From the NCBI GenBank assembly GCA_903906425.1, contig CAIVKH010000325.1:1-64000 (forward strand): 64,000 bases of DNA, given 5' to 3'. Source of the DNA: an uncultured bacterium (GTDB lineage Bacteria; Verrucomicrobiota; Kiritimatiellia; CAIVKH01). Position 1 is the stretch's first letter. Each line of letters starts with the position of its first letter. The notes under the pieces were generated by a model that was not told the DNA's origin, did not search any database, and saw only the letters and a program-made list of their open reading frames with translations. The translations under genes and the position numbers were made by a program. Below are positions 1-8,861 of this stretch, piece by piece.

Positions 1-271
1 CGAACGGCACCACCACCGACGCGAGCACCAGCACGACCGCGATCGCCGGCTTGCGCACGCGCTGGAGCACCGCCTCGTAGTACGGCTTGAGCATCGTCGC
101 GAGCACCGCCGCCGCGGCCAGCGGCGCGAGAACGTCGGCGAAGAAATCGAGAAACCGGCCCAGCGCGACAAAAAGCCCGATCACCGCCGCCGCCAGAAAA
201 ATGCACGACAGCACCGTGACCGCCGCCGCGACCACTGCCTGCTGCCGTTTTGAAAAATCCACCCAAGCCAT
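1..271 (-). CDS. AI-2E family transporter, N-terminal part (cut by window start)
   Basis: The minus strand reads open from an ATG at 271 to the window edge (about 90 residues). A hydrophobic helix (residues about 14-36) is followed by a stretch resembling FADVLAPLAAAAVLATMLKPYY and then a second hydrophobic segment. This is the typical start of the UPF0118/AI-2E (PerM, TqsA) polytopic permeases, in which a hydrophobic helix precedes an L-x-P-Y/L-type loop. Members export small molecules or act as Na+/H+ antiporters, and the substrate cannot be told here. It follows dnaE on the same strand across a gap of about 150 bp that holds three repeat palindromes. The family call rests on a short N-terminus only. 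Confidence 0.6.
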   Translation of the reverse strand, partial: MAWVDFSKRQQAVVAAAVTVLSCIFLAAAVIGLFVALGRFLDFFADVLAPLAAAAVLATMLKPYYEAVLQRVRKPAIAVVLVLASVVVPF

Positions 272-322
272 GCCGCGAAGATAGCAAGCCGCCCGAAAAT
301 CAAAACCCGAAACCGCGATGGC

Positions 323-401
323 CTCCAATCATTGGAAAACTCCGCGCCCTGCTTTTCCAATCATTGGAGGTTTGCGCGGCCGGATTTTCCAATGATTGGA
401 A
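323..401. repeat. Phased palindrome locus 1 (three units)
   Basis: Units of the TTCCAATSATTGGAA family lie at 323-337, 355-369 and 387-401, each exactly 32 bp apart. The first two differ from consensus at one outer base. They fill the gap between the dnaE stop and the transporter start. Confidence 0.95.
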
Positions 402-421
402 CTCGCGCCGGCCTGTTTTCG

Positions 422-3400
422 TCAGCGTTCCCAGCGCGGTTTTTTCGGGCGCAGGCACGGCGAGGAATTCACTTCGATGTAAACGGTGTCCTCGCCGAGG
501 ATGTGTTCGAGTTCGCGCACGAGTTTTTCGTCGGCGGCAACCTTGTGCGTGCGGTCGGTGTCGACAAAAACTTTTTCGCCGCCGGGAAATTCGATGCTGA
601 TGATCACCGGCACGCCGCCGGGATGCGCGCGCAAAATCGCCTTGATCTGGCCGAAGATGTTTTCATCCGCGCGGGCGCTGGTGAGGTGGATGCTTACCTT
701 CGTGGCGAAATATTTGTACGCCTCGGCGAGCGGATAAATTTCCTGCGCCTGCATCTTCGGCTGGTCGCCTTCCTGTTTTTCGCCGCAGATCAAAACCGGC
801 GCCTCGTCCTTCAAATGCACGCCGTATTCCTGAAACGCGTCGGGGAACGCGACGACCTCGATGTTCCCGTCGAGGCGTTCAAGCTGGAAGATCGCCATCG
901 GCCGCGGCGGCTGGTCCTTCTTCGTGAAAACTTTTCGAATCGCGGTGACGAGGCCGGCGAGGCGCGTGTTTGCGCGCGGTGAAAGCTTGGCAAATTCCTC
1001 CGTGCTCTTCGCCAGGCTGTAGCGCTCCGCCGCCTTGCCGTGCGCAAGCAGCGGATGGCCGGAGACGTAAAATCCGAGCAGTTCTTTTTCGCCGGCGAGT
1101 TCCTGGCTTTGCGGCCAAGGCTCGGCCTTCGGCAGCGTGGCCTCATCGGTTTCTTCGCGGTCGCTTCCGCCTCTGCCACCGCCGAGCATCATGTCGAACA
1201 TCGTGGACTGGCCGGCGGCCTTGTCCTTTCGCGCCGATTCGGCGGATTTCATCGCGAAATCAACGCCGGCAAAAAGCCGCGAGCGCGGGATCTTCGTGAA
1301 GTCGAATGCGCCGCAGCGGACGAGGCTTTCCAAAACTTTTTTGTTCGCGGAGTGACCGTCAACCCGTTTGCAGAAATCAGTCAGGCCCTTGAATGGTCCG
1401 TTGGCAGAGCGCTCCTTGACGATTTCCTCGACCGCGCCTTCGCCGACATTTTTTACGCCGGCCATTCCAAACCGGATCGCGTTGATTTCGACGCCTTCTT
1501 TTTTCACGCGCACCGGTGTGAACTGGAGTCCGCTCTCGTTCACGGCGGGCGGAAGGATTTCCATTTCCATCGCCTGGCATTCGGCGATGAGCTGCGCGAT
1601 GCGTTCGTTGTTGCTGATTTCAATCGTCAGGTTCGCGGCCATGAACTCGACCGGATAGTGCGCCTTGAGCCACGCGGTCTGCCACGCGATGAAGGCGTAG
1701 GCAGCGGAGTGCGATTTATTGAACCCGTAGCCGGCGAATTTTTCGATGTTGTCGAAGATCCTGTTCGCGAGGGACGAATGGATTTTGTTCGTTTCGTGGC
1801 ATCCCTTCACGAATTTCTCGCGCATGGCCGCCATTTCTTTTTCGTCCTTCTTGCCCATCGCGCGGCGCAACACATCGCCCATGCCCATCGTGAAACCGGC
1901 GAGCAGGTTCGCGGCCTGCTGCACCTGCTCCTGATAAATGATGAAGCCGTAGGTTTCCTTCAAAATGGTTTCGAGCAGCGGATGGTCGAATTCGATTTTT
2001 GATTTTCCGTTCTTGCGGTTGCCGAATTCATCAATGAACTGCATCGGACCAGGCCGGTAGAGCGCATTCATCGCGATCGTGTCTTCGAACCGGCTGATGC
2101 CGACGCGTCGCAACATTTCCTGCATGCCGCTTGATTCAAATTGGAACACCGCGACCGTGTCGCCGCGACCGTAAAGTTCGAGCGTCGCCTTGTCTTCGAG
2201 ATCGAGCTTGTCCACGTCAATCGCGACACCGTGGCCGACCTTGATGAGCCGCACTGCCTCCTGAATGATCGTCAGCGTTTTCAGGCCGAGGAAGTCCATC
2301 TTCAGCAGACCGACTTCGCCGATGGGCTTCATTTCGTACTGCGTGACGACTTCCTTGCTCTTGTCGCGGCAGAGCGGGACGATTTCGATCAGCGGCTTTT
2401 CGCCGATGACGACGCCGGCGGCGTGAATGCCGGGATTCCGCGGCAAGCCCTCGAGCACCGGCGCATATTTCATGATCCGTATCGCATCAGGATCGGTGTG
2501 GCACACGCGCTTGAAATCCGGGCTTTCGGCCATCGCTTTTTCGAGGTCGATGTCCGGCCGTTCGGGAATCAGCTTCGCAATTGAGTCCACTTTCGACAGC
2601 GGAATTTCGAGCACGCGGCCGAGATCGCGGATTACGGTTTTCGCGCCGAGCGATCCGAACGTGATGATTTGAGCCGTCGCATCGCGCCCGTATTTTTGTT
2701 TCACGTATTCGATCACTTCGCCGCGCCGCGACTGGCAAAAATCAATATCGAAATCCGGCGCGCTCACGCGTTCGGGATTCAGGAACCGTTCAAAAATCAG
2801 GCTGTATCGCAGCGGATCAATGCCGGTGATTTCCAGCGCGTAGGCGACGATGCTTCCCGCGCCCGAACCACGGCCCGGCCCGACCGGCACGCCGGATTTG
2901 TGCGCGAACGCGATGAAATCCCAGACGACCAGGAAATAATTTATGAACCCGGTCTTCTCGATGATCGAAATTTCGTGCGCAAATTGCTTCGCGATTTTCT
3001 GTTCGTCGGGATTTTTCGGATGATCAACGTCCTCGATGCCGTAGCGTTTTCGCAGGCCGTCCTTGCCGAGCTTCACGAGATATTCGCGCTGCGTGTAGCC
3101 GGGCGGAACGTCGTAGGTCGGGAAATGGAGTTCCTTACCGAGCCGGAATTCCACGTTGCAGCGGCTCGCGATGTCGATCGTGTTTTGCAGCGCGTCGGGA
3201 TAATCGCTAAACAGTTCGAGCATCTCCTCGCCGGTCTTCATGAAGAACTGGTTGCCGCCGTACTTCAGCCGCTTCGGATCGCTCATCACCGTTCCGGTTT
3301 GCAGGCAAAGCATGATCTCGTGCGCCTCGGCGTGTTCGCTGCGCAAATAGTGAACGTCGTTCGTGCAGATTAGCGGGATCTTCGTCTGCTTGTGCAACTC

Positions 3401-3988
3401 GATAAGTCCGCGATTCGCGACCTGCTGCTCGTCAATCCCGTGGTTCTGAAGTTCGAGGAAGAAATTATCCTTCCCGAAAATTTCCGTGAAGCGCCCGCAC
3501 AATTCCTGCGCCTCTTTCATCTTTCCGCGAACGATCGCCTCCGGGATCAAACCCTTCAGACATGACGAGGTCGCGATCAGGCCCTTCGCGTGCTTCGACA
3601 GCAGGTCGAGATCGATGCGAGGCTTGTAATAGAATCCCTCGAGATGCGCCTTCGTCACCAGATGAATCAGATTCGCGTAGCCCTCGTTGTCCGCGCAGAG
3701 CAGGATTTGGTGGTTCGACTGCGACCCGGTCTCCTCGTCAATCGTCCTGTCGAGCATCGAGCCGATGGCCAGATATGTCTCGCAGCCGATGATCGGTTTG
3801 ATGCCGGCCTTTTTCGCCTTCTGATAAAACTCGATCGCGCCATACATCACGCCGTGATCCGTGATCGCCAGCGCCGGCATCCCCAGCTCCGCCGCGCGCT
3901 TCACCGAGTCCTCGATGCGGCACGCGCCGTCCAGCAGGCTGTACGCCGTGTGATAGTGCAGATGCACGAATGGAATTTTTGAACTCAT
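422..3988 (-). CDS. dnaE: DNA polymerase III alpha subunit
   Basis: The replicative polymerase catalytic subunit, 1188 residues. The N-terminal PHP domain begins HLHYHTAYSLLDG with the usual His pairs. The polymerase core contains GPGRGSGAGS and the PDFDIDF catalytic aspartate motif. A helix-hairpin-helix region (around PGPMQF and GYGFNKSHSAAYA) and a C-terminal OB domain (TRLAGLVTAIRK) follow. Length and order match DnaE1 (E. coli 1160 aa). An in-frame start 13 codons further upstream would read through a repeat palindrome, so the ATG at 3988, directly before the conserved SSKIPFVHLH start, is preferred. It lies 103 bp downstream of panB on the same strand with two palindromes between them, so co-transcription is uncertain. 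Confidence 0.97.
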   Translation of the reverse strand: MSSKIPFVHLHYHTAYSLLDGACRIEDSVKRAAELGMPALAITDHGVMYGAIEFYQKAKKAGIKPIIGCETYLAIGSMLDRTIDEETGSQSNHQILLCADNEGYANLIHLVTKAHLEGFYYKPRIDLDLLSKHAKGLIATSSCLKGLIPEAIVRGKMKEAQELCGRFTEIFGKDNFFLELQNHGIDEQQVANRGLIELHKQTKIPLICTNDVHYLRSEHAEAHEIMLCLQTGTVMSDPKRLKYGGNQFFMKTGEEMLELFSDYPDALQNTIDIASRCNVEFRLGKELHFPTYDVPPGYTQREYLVKLGKDGLRKRYGIEDVDHPKNPDEQKIAKQFAHEISIIEKTGFINYFLVVWDFIAFAHKSGVPVGPGRGSGAGSIVAYALEITGIDPLRYSLIFERFLNPERVSAPDFDIDFCQSRRGEVIEYVKQKYGRDATAQIITFGSLGAKTVIRDLGRVLEIPLSKVDSIAKLIPERPDIDLEKAMAESPDFKRVCHTDPDAIRIMKYAPVLEGLPRNPGIHAAGVVIGEKPLIEIVPLCRDKSKEVVTQYEMKPIGEVGLLKMDFLGLKTLTIIQEAVRLIKVGHGVAIDVDKLDLEDKATLELYGRGDTVAVFQFESSGMQEMLRRVGISRFEDTIAMNALYRPGPMQFIDEFGNRKNGKSKIEFDHPLLETILKETYGFIIYQEQVQQAANLLAGFTMGMGDVLRRAMGKKDEKEMAAMREKFVKGCHETNKIHSSLANRIFDNIEKFAGYGFNKSHSAAYAFIAWQTAWLKAHYPVEFMAANLTIEISNNERIAQLIAECQAMEMEILPPAVNESGLQFTPVRVKKEGVEINAIRFGMAGVKNVGEGAVEEIVKERSANGPFKGLTDFCKRVDGHSANKKVLESLVRCGAFDFTKIPRSRLFAGVDFAMKSAESARKDKAAGQSTMFDMMLGGGRGGSDREETDEATLPKAEPWPQSQELAGEKELLGFYVSGHPLLAHGKAAERYSLAKSTEEFAKLSPRANTRLAGLVTAIRKVFTKKDQPPRPMAIFQLERLDGNIEVVAFPDAFQEYGVHLKDEAPVLICGEKQEGDQPKMQAQEIYPLAEAYKYFATKVSIHLTSARADENIFGQIKAILRAHPGGVPVIISIEFPGGEKVFVDTDRTHKVAADEKLVRELEHILGEDTVYIEVNSSPCLRPKKPRWER

Positions 3989-4021
3989 CGAAGGCGGGAA
4001 GATAAGAACTCCTGCGGAAAC

Positions 4022-4069
4022 TTCCAATCATTGGAAGTGACCGGGCGCGATTTTTTCCAATGATTGGAA
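4022..4069. repeat. Phased palindrome locus 2 (two units, 33-bp period)
   Basis: Exact copies at 4022-4036 (C centre) and 4055-4069 (G centre). The 33-bp step is one of only two exceptions to the 32-bp rule. The locus lies between panB and dnaE. Confidence 0.95.
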
Positions 4070-4091
4070 ATTTCGCGCGCGTGCGGCCGCG

Positions 4092-4871
4092 TCATCCGCC
4101 GCCGGGAAACGCGCCGGACTCCACGTCGCGGCGGTAGGCGTCGACAGCGGTGCGGATCGTTTCCGAAAGCTTCGCGTACTGCTTCGCGAACGGCGGAGGC
4201 TTCGGTGTCAGGCCGAGCAGATCGTTGATGACCAGCACCTGCCCGTCGCAGCCGGAGCCCGCGCCGATGCCGATTGTCGGGACGGAAATTGATTTCGTAA
4301 TTTCCGCCGCCACATCCGCCGCGGTTCCTTCGATCACGACAGAAAAGGCGCCGGCGTGCTCGACAGCTTTCGCGTCGCGCAAAAGCTGTTTTGCAGAATC
4401 CTCTGTCTTGCCTTGTATCTTGTATCCGCCCATCGCGCGCACGCTTTGCGGCAGCAGGCCGATGTGCGCCATCACCGGAATTCCATTTTCGACTAGCGCG
4501 CGAATTGTCGGCGCGCGAAATTCGCCGCCCTCGATTTTTACTGCGTCGGCTCCGGCTTCTTTCAAACACCGGCCTGCGCTGGTGATCGCCTGCTCAATCG
4601 AAGCTTGATACGTGAGGAACGGAAGATCGGTCACGACCAGCGCCGACTGCACGCCTCGAACAACTGCGGAAGTGTGATGCAACATTTCCTCAAGCGTCAC
4701 CGGCAATGTCGTCGCGTAGCCGAGCGCCGTATTGCCGAGCGAATCGCCGACGAGAATCAGCGGGATGCCCGCCTCGTCAATCAACCGTGCAATCGCCGCG
4801 TCGTAGGCGGTAAGCACGGCAATGCGCTGCTTGTTTTTCAGTGCGGCAAACTTTGGTGCGGTCCATTTCAT
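4092..4871 (-). CDS. panB: 3-methyl-2-oxobutanoate hydroxymethyltransferase
   Basis: Ketopantoate hydroxymethyltransferase, the first committed step of pantothenate (CoA) synthesis. It transfers a hydroxymethyl group from methylene-THF to alpha-ketoisovalerate. The 259-residue protein has the family hallmarks [17 protein letters not shown], the Mg-binding VGDSLGN, GLLPQSV, and the VIEG(T) catalytic Glu region near [21 protein letters not shown]. coli PanB has 264 residues. The ATG at 4871 (MKWTAPKF) fits family N-termini better than the possible start 12 codons upstream. It lies 29 bp after folK, so dapA-dapB-folK-panB looks like one transcription unit. Both FolK (folate) and PanB depend on tetrahydrofolate chemistry, which gives the pairing some metabolic logic. 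Confidence 0.96.
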   Translation of the reverse strand: MKWTAPKFAALKNKQRIAVLTAYDAAIARLIDEAGIPLILVGDSLGNTALGYATTLPVTLEEMLHHTSAVVRGVQSALVVTDLPFLTYQASIEQAITSAGRCLKEAGADAVKIEGGEFRAPTIRALVENGIPVMAHIGLLPQSVRAMGGYKIQGKTEDSAKQLLRDAKAVEHAGAFSVVIEGTAADVAAEITKSISVPTIGIGAGSGCDGQVLVINDLLGLTPKPPPFAKQYAKLSETIRTAVDAYRRDVESGAFPGGG

Positions 4872-4900
4872 GGCGAAGACCGTAGCAAATGCGGAGCCGA

Positions 4901-5416
4901 TCACCAACTCCCCGGAAAGATTTTCACGCCTTCGCCGGGCGGCAATTCGGCGAGCAATTCGCGGACCGTCTTGTTTGCGCCGGGCAAAATCAAATTGCCG
5001 CGGACCTCTGTGAGCGGTTGCAAAACGAAGCGGCGTTGCGCCCAGCGCGGATGCGGGAGCATCAATTGGGTTTCATCGGAGACGATTTCGCCGGCATAAA
5101 GCACGTCGATGTCCAGCGCGCGCGGCGCATATTTGTCGTCAAGGCGGACGCGGCCCAACTCGTGTTCGATGTCCGCAAGTTTCGAATGAAGCGCCGCGAC
5201 CGGCAGGCGGGTTTTCAAAATCAGCACGGCGTTGATGAATTTCATGTGTTGAAATTCTTGCCTCACGCCCACCGGTTCCGTTTCGTACAGCGACGAGGCG
5301 GACACAATCTTCACGCCATCAATTGTAGCGATTAGTTTCTTCGCACGCGCCAGCGTCGCCACGCGGTCGCCGAGATTCGAGCCGAGCGAGAGGCCGACTT
5401 CGAGAAGCGTTTGCAT
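4901..5416 (-). CDS. folK: 2-amino-4-hydroxy-6-hydroxymethyldihydropteridine pyrophosphokinase
   Basis: HPPK of folate synthesis transfers pyrophosphate from ATP to the pterin. The 171-residue sequence starts [18 protein letters not shown], has [20 protein letters not shown], and the Mg/ATP signature [14 protein letters not shown] followed by [16 protein letters not shown]. All are diagnostic for the family. The start is fixed by a TGATG junction in which the dapB stop and folK start share one base. The longer open frame upstream runs through dapB in another frame and is not credible. Confidence 0.96.
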   Translation of the reverse strand: MQTLLEVGLSLGSNLGDRVATLARAKKLIATIDGVKIVSASSLYETEPVGVRQEFQHMKFINAVLILKTRLPVAALHSKLADIEHELGRVRLDDKYAPRALDIDVLYAGEIVSDETQLMLPHPRWAQRRFVLQPLTEVRGNLILPGANKTVRELLAELPPGEGVKIFPGSW

Positions 5417-6234
5417 CACACGCCGAGAACATCGCGCATCGAATAGAGCGCCGGCTTTTTGCCGACGACCCACGATGCTGCGCGGAGCGCGCCGAAGGCG
5501 AACGTGTCGCGGCTCGATGCGCGGTGGGAAATTTCGATGCTCTCGCCTTCGGTCGCGAAGATGACGGTGTGATCGCCGACATAATCGCCGCCACGAATTG
5601 CGTGAAATCCGATTTCCGTTGCGGGACGTTCGCCGTTCGCCATGCCGTGACGTCCGTGAACCGCGACTTTATCGAGATCGAGGTCCATGCCTTTTGCCAC
5701 GGCCTGGCCGAGTCCGAGCGCGGTGCCGCTGGGCGAATCCTTTTTCTTCCGGTGATGTCGTTCGATGATTTCGACGTCGTAGCCGCGGTCTTTCAGCGCG
5801 CGTCCGGCTTGTTCGAGCAACGCGAGAAGCAGGTTCACGCCGAGGCTCATGTTCGGCGCGAAAACAACGGGAATTATTTTTGCCGCGGCTGCGATGGCCG
5901 CTTTGCCGTCCGCGCCGATTCCCGTCGTGCCGATGATCCACGCTGGTTTTGCCCATTTCGCGAATCGCTCGGCGTTGCCGACGGTTCCGTGATGCGAGCT
6001 GAAATCAATGACGACATCGGTTTGCGGAACGAGCGCGGAAAGATCGGTCATGATTTTCACACCCGACTCTTTCGCCCCGCTAGCGAGGCCTGCATCTTTG
6101 TCGCGGTCCGGGCAATCCCAAAGATCAACCGCACCGATCAATTTCAAATCGGGAACGGCACCGCTGAGCAAATAGCGGATAATCGTTTTGCCCATGCGGC
6201 CGCCGGCGCCGACGACTACGACGTTCTTGCTCAT
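5416..6234 (-). CDS. dapB: 4-hydroxy-tetrahydrodipicolinate reductase
   Basis: The second dedicated enzyme of the lysine/meso-diaminopimelate pathway, NAD(P)H dependent, 272 residues. The N-terminal Rossmann motif is VVGAGGRMG. The catalytic signature appears as IIERHHRKKKDSPSGTALGLGQ (HHxxKxDxPSGTA). The C-terminus carries FATEGESIEISHRASSRDTFAFGALRAA. The start is set by a 4-bp ATGA overlap with the dapA stop, implying translational coupling of consecutive pathway steps. The open frame extends further upstream but that part overlaps dapA. Confidence 0.97.
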   Translation of the reverse strand: MSKNVVVVGAGGRMGKTIIRYLLSGAVPDLKLIGAVDLWDCPDRDKDAGLASGAKESGVKIMTDLSALVPQTDVVIDFSSHHGTVGNAERFAKWAKPAWIIGTTGIGADGKAAIAAAAKIIPVVFAPNMSLGVNLLLALLEQAGRALKDRGYDVEIIERHHRKKKDSPSGTALGLGQAVAKGMDLDLDKVAVHGRHGMANGERPATEIGFHAIRGGDYVGDHTVIFATEGESIEISHRASSRDTFAFGALRAASWVVGKKPALYSMRDVLGV

Positions 6235-7097
6235 AACAATCCCAGCGATTTCAGCAGTTCGCGAAGTTTCGTCTTGTTCGCCTCGGATGTTTCGCACATC
6301 GGCAAACGGAAGACTTCGTCAATCTTGCCCATCATCGCGAGCGCGGTTTTCACCGGGATCGGATTCGTGTCGATGAAAAGATCCGTGAACAGTCGGTAAT
6401 ATTTCAGATGAATCGCACGCGCTTCGTTCATGCGTCCGGCGAGCGCGTGCGCGACCATTTCCGAAAGCGGGCGCGGCGCGACGTTCGACACGACGCTGAT
6501 GACACCTTTCGCGCCGACCGACATCATCGGCAGCGTGAGCGAATCGTCGCCCGACAAAACATCGAGATCGCAGCGCGTCACGATCTGGCTGACGCGTTCG
6601 ACGCTTCCGGCGGCTTCCTTGACGGCGACGACGTTCGGGTGCTTCGCAAGTTCGACGACGACTTCAATCGGAATATCGCGGCCGCAGCGGCCGGGCACGT
6701 TGTACAAAATGACCGGCAGGCCCAAATCCGCGACGGCGGAAAAATGGCGCACGAGTCCGAGCGCGTTCGGCTTGTTGTAATACGGCGTGACCTGCAGCGT
6801 CGCGTCGGCGCCCGCGTCTTTCGCATGTTGCGTGAGTTCGAGCGCCTCGCTCGTTGCGTTGCCGCCCGTTCCGGCGACGACTTTGACACGCCCCGCCACT
6901 GTGCGGATCGTTTCCTCGATCACCTTGTGGTGCTCGTCGAAATCGAGCGTCGGCGACTCGCCCGTCGTGCCGACCGGCACGATGCCCGCCACGCCGCCGG
7001 CGATCTGAAACTCGATCAGGTCGCGCAGCCGCGCATAATCCACCGCGCCGCTCTTCGCGAACGGCGTCACAATCGCTGTATAAACTCCGGCAAACAT
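6231..7097 (-). CDS. dapA: 4-hydroxy-tetrahydrodipicolinate synthase
   Basis: Condenses pyruvate with aspartate semialdehyde in lysine/DAP synthesis. The 288-residue TIM barrel (family usually 290-300) shows VYTAIVTPF, PVGTTGESPTL, AGTGGNATSEALELTQHAKDAGAD, VTPYYNKPNALGL, LPVILYNVPGRCGRDI and the Schiff-base lysine in NVVAVKEAAG. The start at 7097 is supported by a GGAGAGA ribosome-binding site about 5 bp upstream on the minus strand. The longer open frame would begin in the repeat locus. It is the first gene of the dapA-dapB-folK-panB run. Confidence 0.97.
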   Translation of the reverse strand: MFAGVYTAIVTPFAKSGAVDYARLRDLIEFQIAGGVAGIVPVGTTGESPTLDFDEHHKVIEETIRTVAGRVKVVAGTGGNATSEALELTQHAKDAGADATLQVTPYYNKPNALGLVRHFSAVADLGLPVILYNVPGRCGRDIPIEVVVELAKHPNVVAVKEAAGSVERVSQIVTRCDLDVLSGDDSLTLPMMSVGAKGVISVVSNVAPRPLSEMVAHALAGRMNEARAIHLKYYRLFTDLFIDTNPIPVKTALAMMGKIDEVFRLPMCETSEANKTKLRELLKSLGLL

Positions 7098-7132
7098 TTT
7101 TTCTCTCCACCCGCACCGCGGGTCATCGTCAC

Positions 7133-7179
7133 TTCCAATGATTGGAAACTTGCGGGGCGGAGTTTTCCAATGATTGGAG
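7133..7179. repeat. Phased palindrome locus 3 (two units)
   Basis: Units at 7133-7147 (exact) and 7165-7179 (last base G), both with a G centre and 32 bp apart. The locus lies between the rrf2-type gene stop and the dapA start, upstream of the lysine operon. Confidence 0.95.
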
Positions 7180-7243
7180 AAAAAGCACGAACATTTTTTT
7201 GCGCCTGCCACAATGTGTCATGGGGGCGGGCTTGATTTTGACT

Positions 7244-7723
7244 TCAGCGGCCGCGCGTTTTTCGCCGGGCCGCTTGCGGTTTTGGCTTGTCGCGGAGGCA
7301 CAGTTCTTCGTTCAGCACGGGGGCGCTCAACGAACCGAGGCTCGTGCGCTTGAGGGCCGCGGCAAGTTCATCGCGCTGTTTGCCCCAGGTTTCGTGAAGA
7401 GGGCAGGGATGCGCTCCGCTGCATCTGGCGAGGCCGAGGATACAGCTTTCAAAAAGCGCATCGCCATCAATCGCCTTCACGATGTCGAGTAATGAGATTT
7501 TCCCGGCGTCGCGGGCGAGGGCGATGCCGCCGTTGGGGCCCCGGTAGGATTCCAGCAGCCCGGCCTCGGTCAGCTGCTGGAGGATTTTCGTGAGGAAATG
7601 AAAAGACAGGCCGAGCTCGGTGGAGATTTCGCGGATCGGGACGAATTTGCGGTCCGCGCCGAACCCGGCGACGTAGAGGGTCGCGCGCAATCCGTAAACA
7701 CAGCTTTTTGAAAGGACGCTCAT
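7244..7723 (-). CDS. Rrf2 family transcriptional regulator, probable Fe-S type
   Basis: A 159-residue winged-helix regulator. The N-terminal SVLSKSCVYGLRATLYVA, the recognition-helix region TELGLSFHFLTKILQQLTEAGLLESYRGPNGGIALAR, and a loop with three cysteines ESCILGLARCSGAHPCPLHE (C-x6-C-x5-C) match the Rrf2/IscR/NsrR pattern that ligates a [2Fe-2S] or [4Fe-4S] cluster. It probably senses iron-sulphur status, redox or NO, but which cannot be decided. The C-terminal 20 residues are basic and unconserved. It has the same orientation as dapA, with a repeat pair between them. An AT-rich stretch just upstream of the start (7724-7755) is the likely promoter. Confidence 0.88.
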   Translation of the reverse strand: MSVLSKSCVYGLRATLYVAGFGADRKFVPIREISTELGLSFHFLTKILQQLTEAGLLESYRGPNGGIALARDAGKISLLDIVKAIDGDALFESCILGLARCSGAHPCPLHETWGKQRDELAAALKRTSLGSLSAPVLNEELCLRDKPKPQAARRKTRGR

Positions 7724-7798
7724 AAGATTTCAGATAGTGGTGTCTTAAATTACGCGCCGTGCCCGGGGCGTCAATCACGAAACGGGAACGGAAACGTC

Positions 7799-8785
7799 TC
7801 AGGGCTTTTCGAAGTGAATTTTCTTCGCGCGGAAATCGAGCGTCATCTTGAACCGCGCAAGCGCCTGGCGGCCGATGCGCGGCATGGTGATCTGGCCGAG
7901 CGCGAGGTCGCTGCCGGGCACGCCGGGCAGGTCGCGCATGACCAGATCGTCGAGGCTGACCTGCTGGATTTTTCCGGCGGGCCGTCCGGGCGGCAGGGCG
8001 ATGGCGTAGTCGCCGCCGGTGTCTATGACGAAATTCGTCGGCGATCCATCCATCGAACCGGCGACAACGATGCCGGAGTTGGTGACGATCAGCGGGATGC
8101 TGGCCAGCAGCTTCGCATCGGAAGGCTGGTAGTCGGAGCTGGCCGAGAGCACGACGTGCTGCGCGGGGAAATTGAACTGGACGTGGTTGAAGGCCTTCAG
8201 CATGTCCACGCCGAAGACGACGCTGATGTTGGCGCTGTCGAGTCCGCGGGAAAGTGTGCCGAGCGGACCGGAGGCGGCCAGGACATAAAACAGCGCGTTG
8301 CCGATGCTGATCTGGTCAACGTTGAGATGACTGGCCACGCCGAGAAACCCGCCGAACGAATTGTAAACATGCGTGGGCCGCGCACCCAGCAGCGTCGGCG
8401 ATTTGATCAGCTTGATGTCCATTTTAGCCATGGCCGGCAGCGTCGCCCAAGTCAGCGGCGAGGAAGTGTCGAGCAGGGCGTTGAGGCGATCATCCGCGGT
8501 GCCGATGGAGACGATCGGCGCGCGGTCGGAATCAATCGCCGGGAAGTTGATCGCGGCGACTTCGCTTTCATGCATGTGCCAGACGCCGCCGAAGACGGGA
8601 CCGTTTTCAGACGGATAGATGATGATGCCGTTCAACTGCGGTTCTTTTGCGCGCGCCGCAAGCGCCTCAATCTGTTGCTTGGTGAGCGGCACTGACGGCT
8701 GTGGTCCCGAGGACATCGAGTTGCACGACAGCAGGACCGACGCGGCCAGCGCGGCGGAAAATATGTGAAGCTGGAATTTGCGCAT
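7799..8785 (-). CDS. Putative lipoprotein with aspartyl-protease-like (retropepsin) fold
   Basis: A 328-residue protein. The N-terminal MRKFQLHIFSAALAASVLLSCNS has a positive n-region, hydrophobic core and an LLSC lipobox, so a membrane lipoprotein is predicted. Two half-domains look like clan AA proteases. The second has NFVIDTGGDYAIALP with the Asp-Thr-Gly triad. The first reads LNALLDTSSPLTWATLP, with DTS in the equivalent place. The C-terminal LDFRAKKIHFEK is also typical of bacterial retropepsin-like proteins. Protease activity is inferred from the motif only. It lies 76 bp downstream of gpsA on the same strand. The ATG at 8785 is chosen because the signal sequence begins there. Confidence 0.72.
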   Translation of the reverse strand: MRKFQLHIFSAALAASVLLSCNSMSSGPQPSVPLTKQQIEALAARAKEPQLNGIIIYPSENGPVFGGVWHMHESEVAAINFPAIDSDRAPIVSIGTADDRLNALLDTSSPLTWATLPAMAKMDIKLIKSPTLLGARPTHVYNSFGGFLGVASHLNVDQISIGNALFYVLAASGPLGTLSRGLDSANISVVFGVDMLKAFNHVQFNFPAQHVVLSASSDYQPSDAKLLASIPLIVTNSGIVVAGSMDGSPTNFVIDTGGDYAIALPPGRPAGKIQQVSLDDLVMRDLPGVPGSDLALGQITMPRIGRQALARFKMTLDFRAKKIHFEKP

Positions 8786-8861
8786 GAGGTGTCCGTACCA
8801 CAAACCAGGGTGACGTTCCAAGTTCCAAGTCCCTCGGTCGGCCCGGCGCCCGCATTTCGGC

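Noticed and set aside
323..401. Possible CRISPR array because of the regular 32-bp period
   Set aside because: Units are perfect palindromes of 15 bp in groups of only two or three, scattered over the whole window, with no cas genes nearby.
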